Shown: positions 53,981 to 63,176, counted from the first letter of the stretch. The stretch is 64,000 nt of DNA from Bacteroides sp. (GCA_017472925.1 JAFUNS010000017.1:1-64000), one strand, 5' to 3'. Notes: a model not told the origin generated them from the letters alone. A program made the numbers and translations.

Positions 53981-55129
53981 ATGAGTAACAAAAAGTTCAA
54001 CCTCTGGAAATTTATCCCGACCGGCATCCCATGTTTGGTCATTGTATTTGGTATGTTTGCTTATATCGGTTCAATTATGGGTGTACCCAATATGTTGAAT
54101 ACGATTATGAACACAGCACACGATTTGTTGCTGAACACTTGTTTTTATCTTATGGCCATTTGTGTGATTACAGGTGCCCTTGGTAAAATCTTTGTAGAAT
54201 TTGGAGTTGTTTCGTTGTTGGAAAAGCTGTTGCGTCCGTTAATGCGCCCGTTGTTCAATTTGCCAGGTGTAGCTTCTTTGGGTGCTGTAATGACTTTCCT
54301 TTCAGATAATCCGGCCATTATCTCTTTGTCTCGTGACAAGAATTTCAGTGGCTATTTTAAGAAATACCAACTTATTTCTCTTACTAATTTCGGTACGGCA
54401 TTTGGTATGGGCTTGATTGTAATTGTCTTTATGATGGGTCAAGGTTATTTTGCTGAACCGTTCATTGGTTTCTTTGCTGCATTCTGTGGATGTATCGTTT
54501 CCACACGATTGATGCAACGTTTCGTATTGAAGGCATATCCTAATTATGCCGTTGAAAATGCCAGCGATGCTAAGATTGATGAAAAGCAAGAAGAAGAAGT
54601 GATAGAAGAGAAGTCTATGTTTACACGTATCCTTAATTCACTTCTCGATGGTGGTAAGACAGGGGTTGATGTAGGTATGGCCATTATTCCTGGTGTATTG
54701 ATTATCTCTACATTGGTTATGATGCTTACTTTTGGTGCATCTGCTGATGGTGCATATACCGGTGCAGCCTATCAGGGTGTAGAATTGTTGCCTTGGTTGG
54801 CAAGCAAGATTAATATTCTCTTTGAATGGTTGTTTGGTTTCAAAGATCCACATCTTGTGGCATTCCCTATTACAGCTTTAGGTGCTGTAGGTGCTGCACT
54901 TGGTTTGGTCCCGAGTTTTGTGGCCGAAGGTTGGGCTGATGGTAATGCTATTGCAGTATTTACCGCTATCGGTATGTGTTGGAGTGGATATTTGAGTACA
55001 CATACAGCTATGCTTGATTCATTGGGTTATCGTGAACTGACCTCGAAGGCAATTCTTGCTCACACAGTGGGTGGCTTGGTAGCAGCATTTGTTGCTCATT
55101 GGGTATTTGTACTTTATTCACTTATCTGA
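53981..55129 (+). CDS. Nucleoside-recognition (Gate) domain membrane protein
   Basis: 382 aa, polytopic. Two Gate-type halves are separated by a charged loop at about 190-220 (DAKIDEKQEEEVIEEKS). Conserved pieces are GALGKIFVEFGVVSLLEKLLRPLMRPLF, FLSDNPAIISLS and, near the end, GMCWSGYLSTHTAMLDSLG. The family includes nucleoside transporters and the spore-maturation SpmA/B proteins; the substrate here is unknown. It is coupled to the porin gene and followed by a terminator. Confidence 0.82.
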   Translation: MSNKKFNLWKFIPTGIPCLVIVFGMFAYIGSIMGVPNMLNTIMNTAHDLLLNTCFYLMAICVITGALGKIFVEFGVVSLLEKLLRPLMRPLFNLPGVASLGAVMTFLSDNPAIISLSRDKNFSGYFKKYQLISLTNFGTAFGMGLIVIVFMMGQGYFAEPFIGFFAAFCGCIVSTRLMQRFVLKAYPNYAVENASDAKIDEKQEEEVIEEKSMFTRILNSLLDGGKTGVDVGMAIIPGVLIISTLVMMLTFGASADGAYTGAAYQGVELLPWLASKINILFEWLFGFKDPHLVAFPITALGAVGAALGLVPSFVAEGWADGNAIAVFTAIGMCWSGYLSTHTAMLDSLGYRELTSKAILAHTVGGLVAAFVAHWVFVLYSLI

Positions 55130-55158
55130 TAATAACCTGACAATTACAATAAGAAATG

Positions 55159-55194
55159 ATGTGGATGCGTAAATTTATGCATCCACATTTTTTT
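55159..55194 (+). terminator. Terminator of the porin/Gate operon
   Basis: 12-bp stem ATGTGGATGCGT/ATGCATCCACAT (one G-U), a 6-nt loop and seven T. Confidence 0.9.
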
Positions 55195-55212
55195 GTTTCA
55201 TTTTCAAGAAAA

Positions 55213-55303
55213 GTTGCGGGTTGCAGAGTTGCGGGTTGCGTTTTGTTTTGCCTTTACAGCATGTTGTAGCAAGGATTCCGGACGCAACCCGCAACCCGCA
55301 ACC
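55213..55303. repeat. GGGTTGC hairpin element, copy 1
   Basis: GTTGCGGGTTGC units on the left and GCAACCCGCAACC units on the right; 55228-55241 and 55282-55295 form a 14-bp perfect inverted repeat. The enclosed segment, read in reverse, has a core CTACAACATGCTGTA similar to copy 2. Confidence 0.85.
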
Positions 55304-55350
55304 TTTATTGGTTTTTTATTTTTTGTGTGTATTCCATCTATCTGTATTGG

Positions 55351-55420
55351 TATATATTATGTATATATTTATATATAGTATATATATTATATAATATAAT
55401 AAATAATAAAAATAAAAAAA
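55351..55420. repeat. Low-complexity TATA/A-rich tract
   Basis: About 70 bp of TA-repeats and A-runs between the two GGGTTGC elements. No gene is seen. A 10-bp palindrome GGTTGCAACC lies at 55437-55446. Confidence 0.8.
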
Positions 55421-55490
55421 AAGAACCACCTTACAGGGTTGCAACCTATAGGACCAAGATAAACACACATTTACAGAAAAAAAATCAAAA

Positions 55491-55590
55491 GCGCAACCGG
55501 GTTGCGGGTTGCGTTTTTGGTAAATATCGCCCCTACAATATGCTACAGGCAGGATTATTGGCGCAACCGCAACCCGCAACCCGCAACTTG
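55491..55590. repeat. GGGTTGC hairpin element, copy 2
   Basis: 55500-55513 and 55568-55581 form a 14-bp perfect inverted repeat of GGTTGCGGGTTGCG. The core CTACAATATGCTACA matches that of copy 1 in reverse, so the two elements face opposite ways, about 190 bp apart. Confidence 0.85.
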
Positions 55591-55742
55591 CAATGCATTT
55601 CACTTTGGAAATGGCGATTGTTATTTTTTTTTGAAAATAATTCCCGAAATACTTGACAACCGCTATTGTGAAATTGTATATTTGCAATGTAGACGAAGAT
55701 GACTATAACTGACAATTATAGGCAGGCAAAATTTTGAATGAA

Positions 55743-55808
55743 GTAAAACGATGTTTTATCGGCCGTAAAACGACGTTTTCTTCCTTTTGAAATGACGGGT
55801 TCTGATTC
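55743..55808. repeat. 22-nt-period palindromic repeat array, locus C
   Basis: Units at 55743 and 55765 carry GTAAAACGAYGTTTT; a degenerate third at 55787 keeps GAAATGACGGGTTC in phase. It lies in the 890-bp gap before the acyl-CoA synthetase gene. Confidence 0.85.
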
Positions 55809-55940
55809 TTCCTTGACGTCCGGAAATCCTAACCCCCTTCCAGGTTGTCCAGAGAACTCTATGTGGAATGGAGCTGATGACAATTACCGGTTGAGTAAGG
55901 CCCCAAAAATCATAGAAAGTACCTGACTGATAGTCACTTC
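55809..55940. other. Unassigned intergenic sequence before the acyl-CoA synthetase promoter
   Basis: Less AT-rich than nearby intergenic DNA (CCCCCTTCC, ACGTCCGG). I see no ORF, strong hairpin or recognisable RNA. Confidence 0.4.
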
Positions 55941-55971
55941 TTGCATATGTAATTTTATTTTGTTAACTTTG
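55941..55971 (+). promoter_or_regulatory. Promoter of the acyl-CoA synthetase gene
   Basis: TTG (55941-55943), 20 nt, TAACTTTG (55964-55971), 49 nt before the ATG. Confidence 0.65.
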
Positions 55972-56020
55972 CACCGGTTTTAATTGACCGGCTTTGTGAA
56001 GTCGGCTAAATGAAAGAATA

Positions 56021-57910
56021 ATGAAAAAGACAATTGTAGATTTGTTTGAAGAGTCGGTAAGACTTTATCCCAACAATACATTCTTGTTGGAAAAGACAAA
56101 GAAAGTATTTGAACCTACTACTTATACACAAGTAAAGGAAAAGGTATATTCATTGGGTGCCGGACTTCAGGCATTAGGCGTGAAAAAGGGTGATAACATG
56201 GCACTCTTGAGTGAAGGACGCAACTGGTGGATTATTGGCGAACTTGCCATGTTTTATGCAGGTGCTATCAATGTACCCTTGTCCATCAAACTGGAAGAAA
56301 GTAACGACTTGCTTTTCCGCCTCATCCATGGTGATGTAAAGTTTGTGATGGTTTCGGGTACTCAATTAAAGAAGATTCGTCTCATCAAGGAACAATTGCC
56401 AGAGGTAAAGAAAATCATCGTATTCGATGAACAGGACCACTACGAAGAAAACGAATTGTTCATCGGTGATGTAGTGAAGATGGGAGAGGAGTTCTTGAAG
56501 GAACATACACTCGAAGAATTCTTGAGCGTGTCAAAGTCCATTCAGAATGATGATATCGCTACCATTACCTACACCAGTGGTACCACTGCTGACCCGAAAG
56601 GGGTAGTGCTTACTCATCGTAATTATACCTCGAATGTAGAGCAATCATTGACTTTGGTTAATATTGACCAGACATGGCGTACGCTTATCATTCTTCCGCT
56701 TGACCACTGCTTTGCTCATGTGGTAGGATTCTACATCATGATGTCACGTGGTGCTACCGTAGCAACCGTACAAGTTGGACGTACTCCACTTGAATCGCTT
56801 AAGAACATACCTTTGAACATCAAGGAAGTGAAACCGCACTTTATCCTCAGTGTGCCTGCACTTGCCAAGACATTCAAGAAGAATGTAGAAAATGGTATCC
56901 GTGCAAAGGGTAAAACAACCGTAAGACTGTTTAACTTCGGTATGAAGCTCCGCCAAGTATATTATGGCGACAGCAACTTGGATTTCAAGGGATGGCGCTA
57001 TCTGCTCAAACCATTGGTGGTATTGTTCGACAAGATTATCTTCTCGAAGGTTCGTGAAAACTTCGGTGGTGAATTGAAGTTCTTTATCGGTGGTGGCGCA
57101 TTGCTTGACAAGAACTTGCAGAAGTTCTATGTAGGTATCGGCATACCTATGTATCAGGGTTATGGACTTTCTGAAGCTACCCCCGTACTTTCATCGAACG
57201 GACCTGAAAAGTATCGTTTCGGCTCAAGTGGTAAGTTGGTTAAGCCTATCGAACTTAAGATTTGTGATAATGACGGAAAGGAACTTCCTGTGGGTGAACA
57301 AGGCGAAATTGTAGTGAAGGGTGAAAACGTGATGGCCGGCTATTGGAAGAATCCCGAAGCAACAGCTGATACAGTAAAGGACGGATGGCTTTATACTGGT
57401 GACTTGGGATACATGTCTAATGAAGGTTTGCTTTACGTTAAGGGCCGTTTCAAGAGCCTCCTCATCAGTAGTGATGGCGAAAAGTACAGTCCGGAAGGTA
57501 TTGAAGAAGCCTTGGTAGGACAATCCAAATACATCGACCAAGTGATGCTTTACAATAATCAATCACCGTACACCATTGCGTTGATTGTACCAAACAAGGA
57601 TAACTTGAAGCGTAAAGGTTATGATTTGGCTACTGAAGAAGGACGCAAGGATGCCTTGAAGAAGTTGGAAAAAGAACTGAATAAGTATAAGAAGGGTGGC
57701 GATTTTGAAGGTATGTTCCCCGAACGTTGGTTGCCTAGTACTTTTGGTGTATTGGCAGAGCCATTTACTGAACAAAACCAGATGATTAACAGTACAATGA
57801 AAATGGTTCGAGGAAAAATCGAAAAAGCCTATGCAGCTCGTATTGATTACTTGTTTACTCCCGAAGGTAAGCAGCTGATGAATCAAGAAAACTTGAATGC
57901 ATTAAAATAA
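56021..57910 (+). CDS. Long-chain fatty-acid-CoA ligase (AMP-forming)
   Basis: 629 aa ANL-superfamily enzyme. It activates a fatty acid through an acyl-AMP. The P-loop is ITYTSGTTADPKGVVLTHRN, the A5 motif YQGYGLSEATPV, and A7/A8 are DGWLYTGDLGYM and KGRFKSLLISSDGEKYSPEGIE; the C-terminal lysine region is STMKMVRGKI. It is cytosolic or membrane-associated. Chain length specificity is not readable, and no beta-oxidation genes are adjacent. It is monocistronic with promoter and terminator. Confidence 0.92.
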   Translation: MKKTIVDLFEESVRLYPNNTFLLEKTKKVFEPTTYTQVKEKVYSLGAGLQALGVKKGDNMALLSEGRNWWIIGELAMFYAGAINVPLSIKLEESNDLLFRLIHGDVKFVMVSGTQLKKIRLIKEQLPEVKKIIVFDEQDHYEENELFIGDVVKMGEEFLKEHTLEEFLSVSKSIQNDDIATITYTSGTTADPKGVVLTHRNYTSNVEQSLTLVNIDQTWRTLIILPLDHCFAHVVGFYIMMSRGATVATVQVGRTPLESLKNIPLNIKEVKPHFILSVPALAKTFKKNVENGIRAKGKTTVRLFNFGMKLRQVYYGDSNLDFKGWRYLLKPLVVLFDKIIFSKVRENFGGELKFFIGGGALLDKNLQKFYVGIGIPMYQGYGLSEATPVLSSNGPEKYRFGSSGKLVKPIELKICDNDGKELPVGEQGEIVVKGENVMAGYWKNPEATADTVKDGWLYTGDLGYMSNEGLLYVKGRFKSLLISSDGEKYSPEGIEEALVGQSKYIDQVMLYNNQSPYTIALIVPNKDNLKRKGYDLATEEGRKDALKKLEKELNKYKKGGDFEGMFPERWLPSTFGVLAEPFTEQNQMINSTMKMVRGKIEKAYAARIDYLFTPEGKQLMNQENLNALK

Positions 57911-57911
57911 G

Positions 57912-57940
57912 ATAAGGGGAATTAATCCCCTTATTTTTTT
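57912..57940 (+). terminator. Terminator of the acyl-CoA synthetase gene
   Basis: 9-bp stem ATAAGGGGA/TCCCCTTAT (57912-57920 with 57926-57934) and a 5-nt loop, then six T. Confidence 0.88.
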
Positions 57941-59069
57941 ACATTTTTATCAATTCATAACTACGAGTGCCAAGACCTATCTTTTCGGCATGTTCCAAAC
58001 AGGATTTCCATTCTGATTCTGGAGTAGAATTGGTAAAGTAGTCATGGTGCTCACAAAAATCGGGTGATGTAATGTGGTCATGCAATTGACTGTTGGCAAG
58101 TGGAGTAGCTTTTAAACAAGCATCTACACATGCTTGGTCGAGGGCAAGCGGGTCAGTTGAAATGAACATACCGATGTTTGGTAGGATTGGAGCATCATTT
58201 TCGGCATGACAATCGCAATTGGGTGATACATCAACCACTAATGATATGTGGAATTGTGGTCTTCCGCTAACTACTGCTTTTGTGTATTCGGCTATTTTAC
58301 GATTGAGTAATTGAGGTGCATGATAGTCTTCGAATTGGATGGCGTCAAAATTACATGCACCTAAACATCTGCCGCATCCCACACAATGTTCCTTGTCAAC
58401 ACTCATCTTTTTAGTATCTGCATTCCATATCAATCCTTCATTGGCACATTGTTTTAGACAAGCTTTACAGCCTCGACAAAGTTCTGTATCTATTTGAGGT
58501 TGACCGCTTATGTGCATTTCGGTTTTCCCTGCTCGGGAACCGCATCCCATACCAATGTTTTTAATGGTGCCACCAAATCCAGTCATCTCGTGTCCCTTAA
58601 AGTGAGTAAGGCTGACAAATACATCGGCATCCATGATGGCACGACCTATTTTAGCGTTCTTGACGTATTCACCACCTTCAACAGGTATTTCTATTTCGTC
58701 GGTACCCTTCAAACCATCGGCTATAAGGATAGGACAACCGGCACTTAGTGGGGTAAATCCATTTTCCCATGCACAATACAAATGGTCGATGGCATTCTTA
58801 CGGTATCCGGGATACATGGTGTTACAATCTGTCAAGAAAGGTTTTCCTCCTAATGACCTGATAACATCGGCTACAGCTTTTGCATAGTTGGGTCGCAAAT
58901 AACTCAAATTCCCTAATTCTCCAAAATGCATTTTAATAGCCACAAACTTTCCGTCTAAATCAAGTTCGGCTATACCTGCCTTCTTCATTAATTTTTTAAG
59001 TTTGGTAGGAAGACTGTCTCCGTTCATTGGTGTACGGAAATCGGTAAAGTATACGTTCGCTTTCTTCAT
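57939..59069 (-). CDS. DUF362 protein with two [4Fe-4S] ferredoxin motifs
   Basis: 376 aa. The DUF362 domain (about 35-185: AIKMHFGELGNLSYLRP, LTHFKGHEMTGFGGTIKNIGMG) is followed by CRGCKACLKQCANEG and CVGCGRCLGACNF, two ferredoxin clusters, and a C-terminal DUF362 continuation with VDVSPNCDCHAEND. It is probably a cytosolic redox protein; the substrate is unknown. A -7 box TAAATTTG lies at 59103-59096. It is convergent with the acyl-CoA synthetase gene. Confidence 0.88.
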   Translation of the reverse strand: MKKANVYFTDFRTPMNGDSLPTKLKKLMKKAGIAELDLDGKFVAIKMHFGELGNLSYLRPNYAKAVADVIRSLGGKPFLTDCNTMYPGYRKNAIDHLYCAWENGFTPLSAGCPILIADGLKGTDEIEIPVEGGEYVKNAKIGRAIMDADVFVSLTHFKGHEMTGFGGTIKNIGMGCGSRAGKTEMHISGQPQIDTELCRGCKACLKQCANEGLIWNADTKKMSVDKEHCVGCGRCLGACNFDAIQFEDYHAPQLLNRKIAEYTKAVVSGRPQFHISLVVDVSPNCDCHAENDAPILPNIGMFISTDPLALDQACVDACLKATPLANSQLHDHITSPDFCEHHDYFTNSTPESEWKSCLEHAEKIGLGTRSYELIKM

Positions 59070-59095
59070 GGTTGATTTGATAATAATTTATACTA

Positions 59096-59103
59096 CAAAT
59101 TTA
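59096..59103 (-). promoter_or_regulatory. -7 box of the DUF362 gene
   Basis: TAAATTTG on the minus strand, 26 nt before the ATG. Confidence 0.4.
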
Positions 59104-59233
59104 AAAAAGAAAGTGCAGATTGTTATAATTTAATCCTATAAATTTTCTTTGTTGTTGATATCTTGAGAACCAATTTAATACAGAAGGTGTTTTATTGAGT
59201 AGGTAAAAATTTATTAAATGATGCGGAAATGAG

Positions 59234-59262
59234 TTGATTTTGAATTAATGTTTGTATATTTG
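59234..59262 (+). promoter_or_regulatory. Promoter of the S41 protease gene
   Basis: TTG (59234-59236), 18 nt, TATATTTG (59255-59262). It overlaps the upstream alternative TTG start at 59252, which argues for the ATG at 59294. Confidence 0.5.
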
Positions 59263-59293
59263 TGAAATGTTATTTATAAATGTAGAAAGAATT

Positions 59294-60928
59294 ATGAAGA
59301 ATTTTTGGAAAATTATATGTTTCGTCATGGTACTCCCTTCCTTATTATGTGTATCATGTTCAGATGATGATGAATATAATCGTAATAAGACTCCTATTAT
59401 TAATCCTACTCCTGGAGGAGATGAACCTAAAGATTCCACGTCACAGAATCCTACGGTCAGCTATTATACTGATCCTAACTATTATGCAGGATTTTTTGCT
59501 TTTAATGTAATGAGTGTTTACTATTTATGGAAAGATGAAATAGCCTCTTCACTGTCTAATTGGAAGATGGACGAAGATCCTATCAAGAAGGTGGATGCCA
59601 TTCGATATAAACAAAATGGCACTTATGTAGACAAATGGACACAATTGACCAATGATTATGAAAAATTCATTGGAGGGGTAGACGGAGTTGTTACTACTAC
59701 TTTTGGGGTATCATACCAATTTTATCTAAAAAAGGAAGGCTCCGATGATGTTGTCGCTTTTGTCCTTTATACTTATCCGGATAGTCCTGCTGCCAATGCT
59801 GGTTTAAAACGTGGTGACGTAGTGGTGAAAAATAATGGAAAGACTTTGAATTTGAACAATTATATGGATTTGTATAATAGTCCTTCTGTTGAGTTGGGAC
59901 TGGCCGTCTATAATCCTGTTAATAAAGTTTATACTGAAACAGGAAAGAGCGTTTCTATGACTGCTGTAAACATGTATGAAAATCCGGTCTTGATGACGAA
60001 AGTCTTTGATTGTGGTGGTAAAAAAGTAGGATATTTGGCCTATATGAGCTTTACACTCGATTCATGTGAGGATTTGATTAAAGCAGCAAAATCCTTCAAG
60101 GAACAAGGAGTTACTGAACTTATACTCGACCTTCGCTATAATGGAGGGGGATATGTGATTACAGAACAATTATTGGCTTCGATGTTGGCTCCGCAAGATA
60201 AGGTAACCAACAAGGAGGTGTTCCAAACTGAAGTGTATAATAAGGATTACATGGATTATTATAAAAAAGAAGGTGTAGACTTGAATACTTATTTTGAAAC
60301 TGAGTATAATTTCAAGGACCATAACGAAAAAGATCATTCATATTCTACCAAAGATTACAATTTAGGGCTGAATAAAATCTATGCATTGGTGTCTAGTGGT
60401 AGTGCTTCAGCATCCGAATCTGTATTGGTTGGGTTATTGCCTTATATGAATATTGAAATTATTGGCGAACAGACTCACGGCAAGTATTGTACAGGTTGGA
60501 TACTTTCGGCTACTGATTGGTTTGAGGGAAATAAAGATTTCTTCAAGGCTGGTGCTGATTATGAAGAATATCAAAAGTGGGAAACTTACGCTAAGAATTG
60601 GGGCATATATGTAATGGTTAGTCGCTATGCGGATAAGAATGGTAATTGCCCTTGTATGCCCAATGGATTTATTCCAGATATAGAGGTGATTGATCGATTT
60701 TATGAACCTTATGATTTAGGAGATGATCGTGAAGCACTTTTACGTAAAGCCTTGACTAAAGCTGGTTATACAAATTTTACTCCTATAGAAGATAATAAGG
60801 GAACATCACGTGCAGCTATCAGAATTATAGGTGTACCGTTTAAATCAGTTTCCCGTAATCCGTTGGATGGAAAGCGTATTTTATTACAACGTCCACATAA
60901 AACTTATGATTTGAAACAACCAAAATAA
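59294..60928 (+). CDS. S41-family peptidase, probable surface lipoprotein
   Basis: 544 aa from the ATG at 59294. The lipoprotein signal ends LLCVSC (C22), and the next residues SDDDE fit the acidic lipoprotein export signal of Bacteroidetes, so surface exposure is likely. A PDZ domain (about 130-225, YPDSPAANAGLKRGDVVVKNNG) precedes the S41 core with ELILDLRYNGGGYV, the nucleophile in LVSSGSASASESVL and the lysine in IGEQTHGKYC. It is a C-terminal-processing-type serine protease. The substrate is unknown. It is monocistronic with a perfect terminator. Confidence 0.9.
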   Translation: MKNFWKIICFVMVLPSLLCVSCSDDDEYNRNKTPIINPTPGGDEPKDSTSQNPTVSYYTDPNYYAGFFAFNVMSVYYLWKDEIASSLSNWKMDEDPIKKVDAIRYKQNGTYVDKWTQLTNDYEKFIGGVDGVVTTTFGVSYQFYLKKEGSDDVVAFVLYTYPDSPAANAGLKRGDVVVKNNGKTLNLNNYMDLYNSPSVELGLAVYNPVNKVYTETGKSVSMTAVNMYENPVLMTKVFDCGGKKVGYLAYMSFTLDSCEDLIKAAKSFKEQGVTELILDLRYNGGGYVITEQLLASMLAPQDKVTNKEVFQTEVYNKDYMDYYKKEGVDLNTYFETEYNFKDHNEKDHSYSTKDYNLGLNKIYALVSSGSASASESVLVGLLPYMNIEIIGEQTHGKYCTGWILSATDWFEGNKDFFKAGADYEEYQKWETYAKNWGIYVMVSRYADKNGNCPCMPNGFIPDIEVIDRFYEPYDLGDDREALLRKALTKAGYTNFTPIEDNKGTSRAAIRIIGVPFKSVSRNPLDGKRILLQRPHKTYDLKQPK

Positions 60929-60930
60929 TA

Positions 60931-60966
60931 AATAAGAAATCCTCCGAATTCGGAGGATTTCTTATT
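60931..60966. terminator. Bidirectional terminator between S41 and YgiQ genes
   Basis: 16-bp perfect stem (60931-60946 with 60951-60966) and an AATT loop. It overlaps the last two bases of the YgiQ gene. Confidence 0.9.
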
Positions 60967-62791
60967 ATTTGCCATATAGTTTGTCAATCAAATCAGATCG
61001 TCCAATCCGTTTTAATTCTTGAATGATGGAGCGTCGTTCTTCAGGTTTGTACCAAAAGAAAAACATGCGTTGCGCCAATTTTTCCCGTTGGGTCTTAGCT
61101 GAAAAAATGGATTGTAGGGTATAGGGATGATAACCTGTATACCATGCTTCCGTAGCTACAGTCATGGGAGTTGGTGTAAAGTCCTGTACTTGTTCCAAGT
61201 GAAAATCCAGACGTTTGGTTATAACGGCCAATTCTGCCATATCTTCTGGAGTACACCCAGGATGACTACTGATGAAATAGGGAATGATTTGTTGTTTTAA
61301 ATTCAGTTCTCTATTTATCTTGTCGAATATTTTCTTGAAATCATAGAATTGGGCAAACGATGGTTTTCGCATGATATTTAGTACCCGGTCGCTGGTGTGT
61401 TCGGGAGCTACCTTTAGTCGTCCGCTAACATGTTTGGCTATCAATTCTCGGGTATATTCACGAGTACTTTGGTTGATAGCGGAATCCTTACTTTCATGGA
61501 GTAACAAATCATATCGTACACCGCTTCCGATAAAGCTTTTTTTAATTCCGGGTAATGCATCTACCGCATGATAGATGTCCAACAGCGGACGGTGGTCAGT
61601 ATTTAAATTGGGACATATCCTTGGATGGATACACGAAGGTCGTTTACATTGATGACATTTTTCTTCATCCTTACCACGCATGTCATACATGTTGGCACTG
61701 GGTCCTCCCAAATCGCTCAGATAGCCTTTAAAGTCAGGCATTTCTGTGATAGCTTTTACTTCCCGTAAGATACTTTCTTTACTACGACTGACGATAAATT
61801 TTCCTTGATGGGCAGAAATGGTACAAAAAGCACATCCACCAAAACACCCTCGATGTAAATTAACGGAGAACTTTATCATATCGAAAGCCGGTATTCGTTT
61901 CCCTTTATATTTGGGATGGGGAAGACGTGTATATGGTAAGTCAAACGACATGTCTAATTCTCCTTGTGACATGGGTGGATAAGGAGGATTGACCACTACT
62001 GTACAGTTACCCGTCGGTTGAAGGATGCGTGCAGCTTCGTACTTATTTGATTCTTCTTCTATGTATCGGAAATTTTCGGCCTCCTTTTTCTTGTCGGCCA
62101 AACAATCTTCGTGGGAATGCAAATAGATATCTTCCTTTTGGCTGATACTGGGAGGAATGGATTGTCGTCCTCTAATTAAATATACGGTTTGAGGGATGTC
62201 GTGAGGAATGTCAGGACATTCTTTCATTCGTTTGCACAATTCAGTTATCGGCTTTTCTCCCATACCGTAAATCAATAAGTCAGCTTCTGAATCAATCAAT
62301 ATACTCCGTTGTACTTTATCCTGCCAATAATCATAGTGGCTCAATCGGCGGAGTGAAGCTTCAATACCTCCTATAATCACGGGAACATCCGGATACAAAC
62401 GTTTCAATATTTGTGAATATACGATGGTTGGATATTCAGGACGCATATCGTGTCTACCATCTGGAGTATAGGCATCTTCGCTTCGCAAACGCTTGTTGGC
62501 TGTATATTTGTTGACCATACTATCCATGCATCCCGCTGATATACCAAAGAACAAACGTGGTTTACCCAATTTCTTGAAATCGCGTAAATCATCACGCCAA
62601 TTAGGTTGGGGGACAATGGCTACTTTTAAGCCTTGAGCCTCGAGTAACCGGCCGATAACAGCTGCACCAAAGGATGGATGGTCTACATAAGCATCACCAC
62701 TGAATAAAATAACGTCCAGTTCGTTCCATCCTCGAAGTTCCATTTCCTTCTTGGTGGTAGGTAGCCAATCGGTCAGTCTGTATTCTTTCAT
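60965..62791 (-). CDS. YgiQ-family radical SAM protein
   Basis: 608 aa from the ATG at 62791, which overlaps the upstream stop as ATGA; an upstream in-frame ATG at 62827 is less likely. The N-terminal B12-binding-like domain (LPTTKKEMELRGWNELDVILFSGDAYVDHPSFGAAVIGRLLE) precedes the radical SAM core with CFGGCAFC and ISAHQGKFIVSRS, then KCHQCKRPSCIHPRICPN. The size fits the UPF0313/YgiQ family, whose reaction is unknown. Confidence 0.9.
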   Translation of the reverse strand: MKEYRLTDWLPTTKKEMELRGWNELDVILFSGDAYVDHPSFGAAVIGRLLEAQGLKVAIVPQPNWRDDLRDFKKLGKPRLFFGISAGCMDSMVNKYTANKRLRSEDAYTPDGRHDMRPEYPTIVYSQILKRLYPDVPVIIGGIEASLRRLSHYDYWQDKVQRSILIDSEADLLIYGMGEKPITELCKRMKECPDIPHDIPQTVYLIRGRQSIPPSISQKEDIYLHSHEDCLADKKKEAENFRYIEEESNKYEAARILQPTGNCTVVVNPPYPPMSQGELDMSFDLPYTRLPHPKYKGKRIPAFDMIKFSVNLHRGCFGGCAFCTISAHQGKFIVSRSKESILREVKAITEMPDFKGYLSDLGGPSANMYDMRGKDEEKCHQCKRPSCIHPRICPNLNTDHRPLLDIYHAVDALPGIKKSFIGSGVRYDLLLHESKDSAINQSTREYTRELIAKHVSGRLKVAPEHTSDRVLNIMRKPSFAQFYDFKKIFDKINRELNLKQQIIPYFISSHPGCTPEDMAELAVITKRLDFHLEQVQDFTPTPMTVATEAWYTGYHPYTLQSIFSAKTQREKLAQRMFFFWYKPEERRSIIQELKRIGRSDLIDKLYGK

Positions 62792-63105
62792 TCTTCTTCT
62801 TTTACTTCCTGATTCTCCTTTTCCCAACGGATATATAAAAGAATAAGCTGATGTAAACCAAAGGCCTTCATGTTGTTATGGTATATTACATCGATGCATA
62901 AATCAAGTAATTCCTTGCAATTCCCTTCAGCGGATGCTATGAGTGAACGAATGTTCAGTTTAAGCTTGTCAAGAACAGATTCATCCACAATTCCGTTGCT
63001 GTCAATCAGATGCTGGAAGAGTGCAAAATTTTGAATGGTTTGCAAGTTTTCTTCCGATATTTCCATGCTTCGGGTTCCCGAAGCGTTTGTCTGTATAGTA
63101 TACAT
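62788..63105 (-). CDS. Small helical protein upstream of ygiQ
   Basis: 105 aa, acidic and mostly helical, with no signal or membrane segment. I do not recognise a family. MEISEENLQTIQNFALFQHL from an internal ATG (63066) is an alternative start that removes 13 residues; the -7 box TAACTTTG at 63138-63131 gives a leader of about 20 nt for the upstream ATG. It overlaps ygiQ by ATGA, so co-translation is likely. Confidence 0.6.
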   Translation of the reverse strand: MYTIQTNASGTRSMEISEENLQTIQNFALFQHLIDSNGIVDESVLDKLKLNIRSLIASAEGNCKELLDLCIDVIYHNNMKAFGLHQLILLYIRWEKENQEVKEEE

Positions 63106-63130
63106 TTTCTTTGTATTATGATTTATATGA

Positions 63131-63138
63131 CAAAGTTA
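63131..63138 (-). promoter_or_regulatory. -7 box of the small gene/ygiQ operon
   Basis: TAACTTTG on the minus strand, 25 nt before the ATG at 63105. Confidence 0.45.
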
Positions 63139-63176
63139 GGGCTTTTTATGAAATATTGATTCTTTTCTTACCATTT

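Noticed and set aside
55193-55715. Several short ORFs on both strands
   Set aside because: They run through the GGGTTGC and TA-rich repeats and give repetitive, unlikely proteins.
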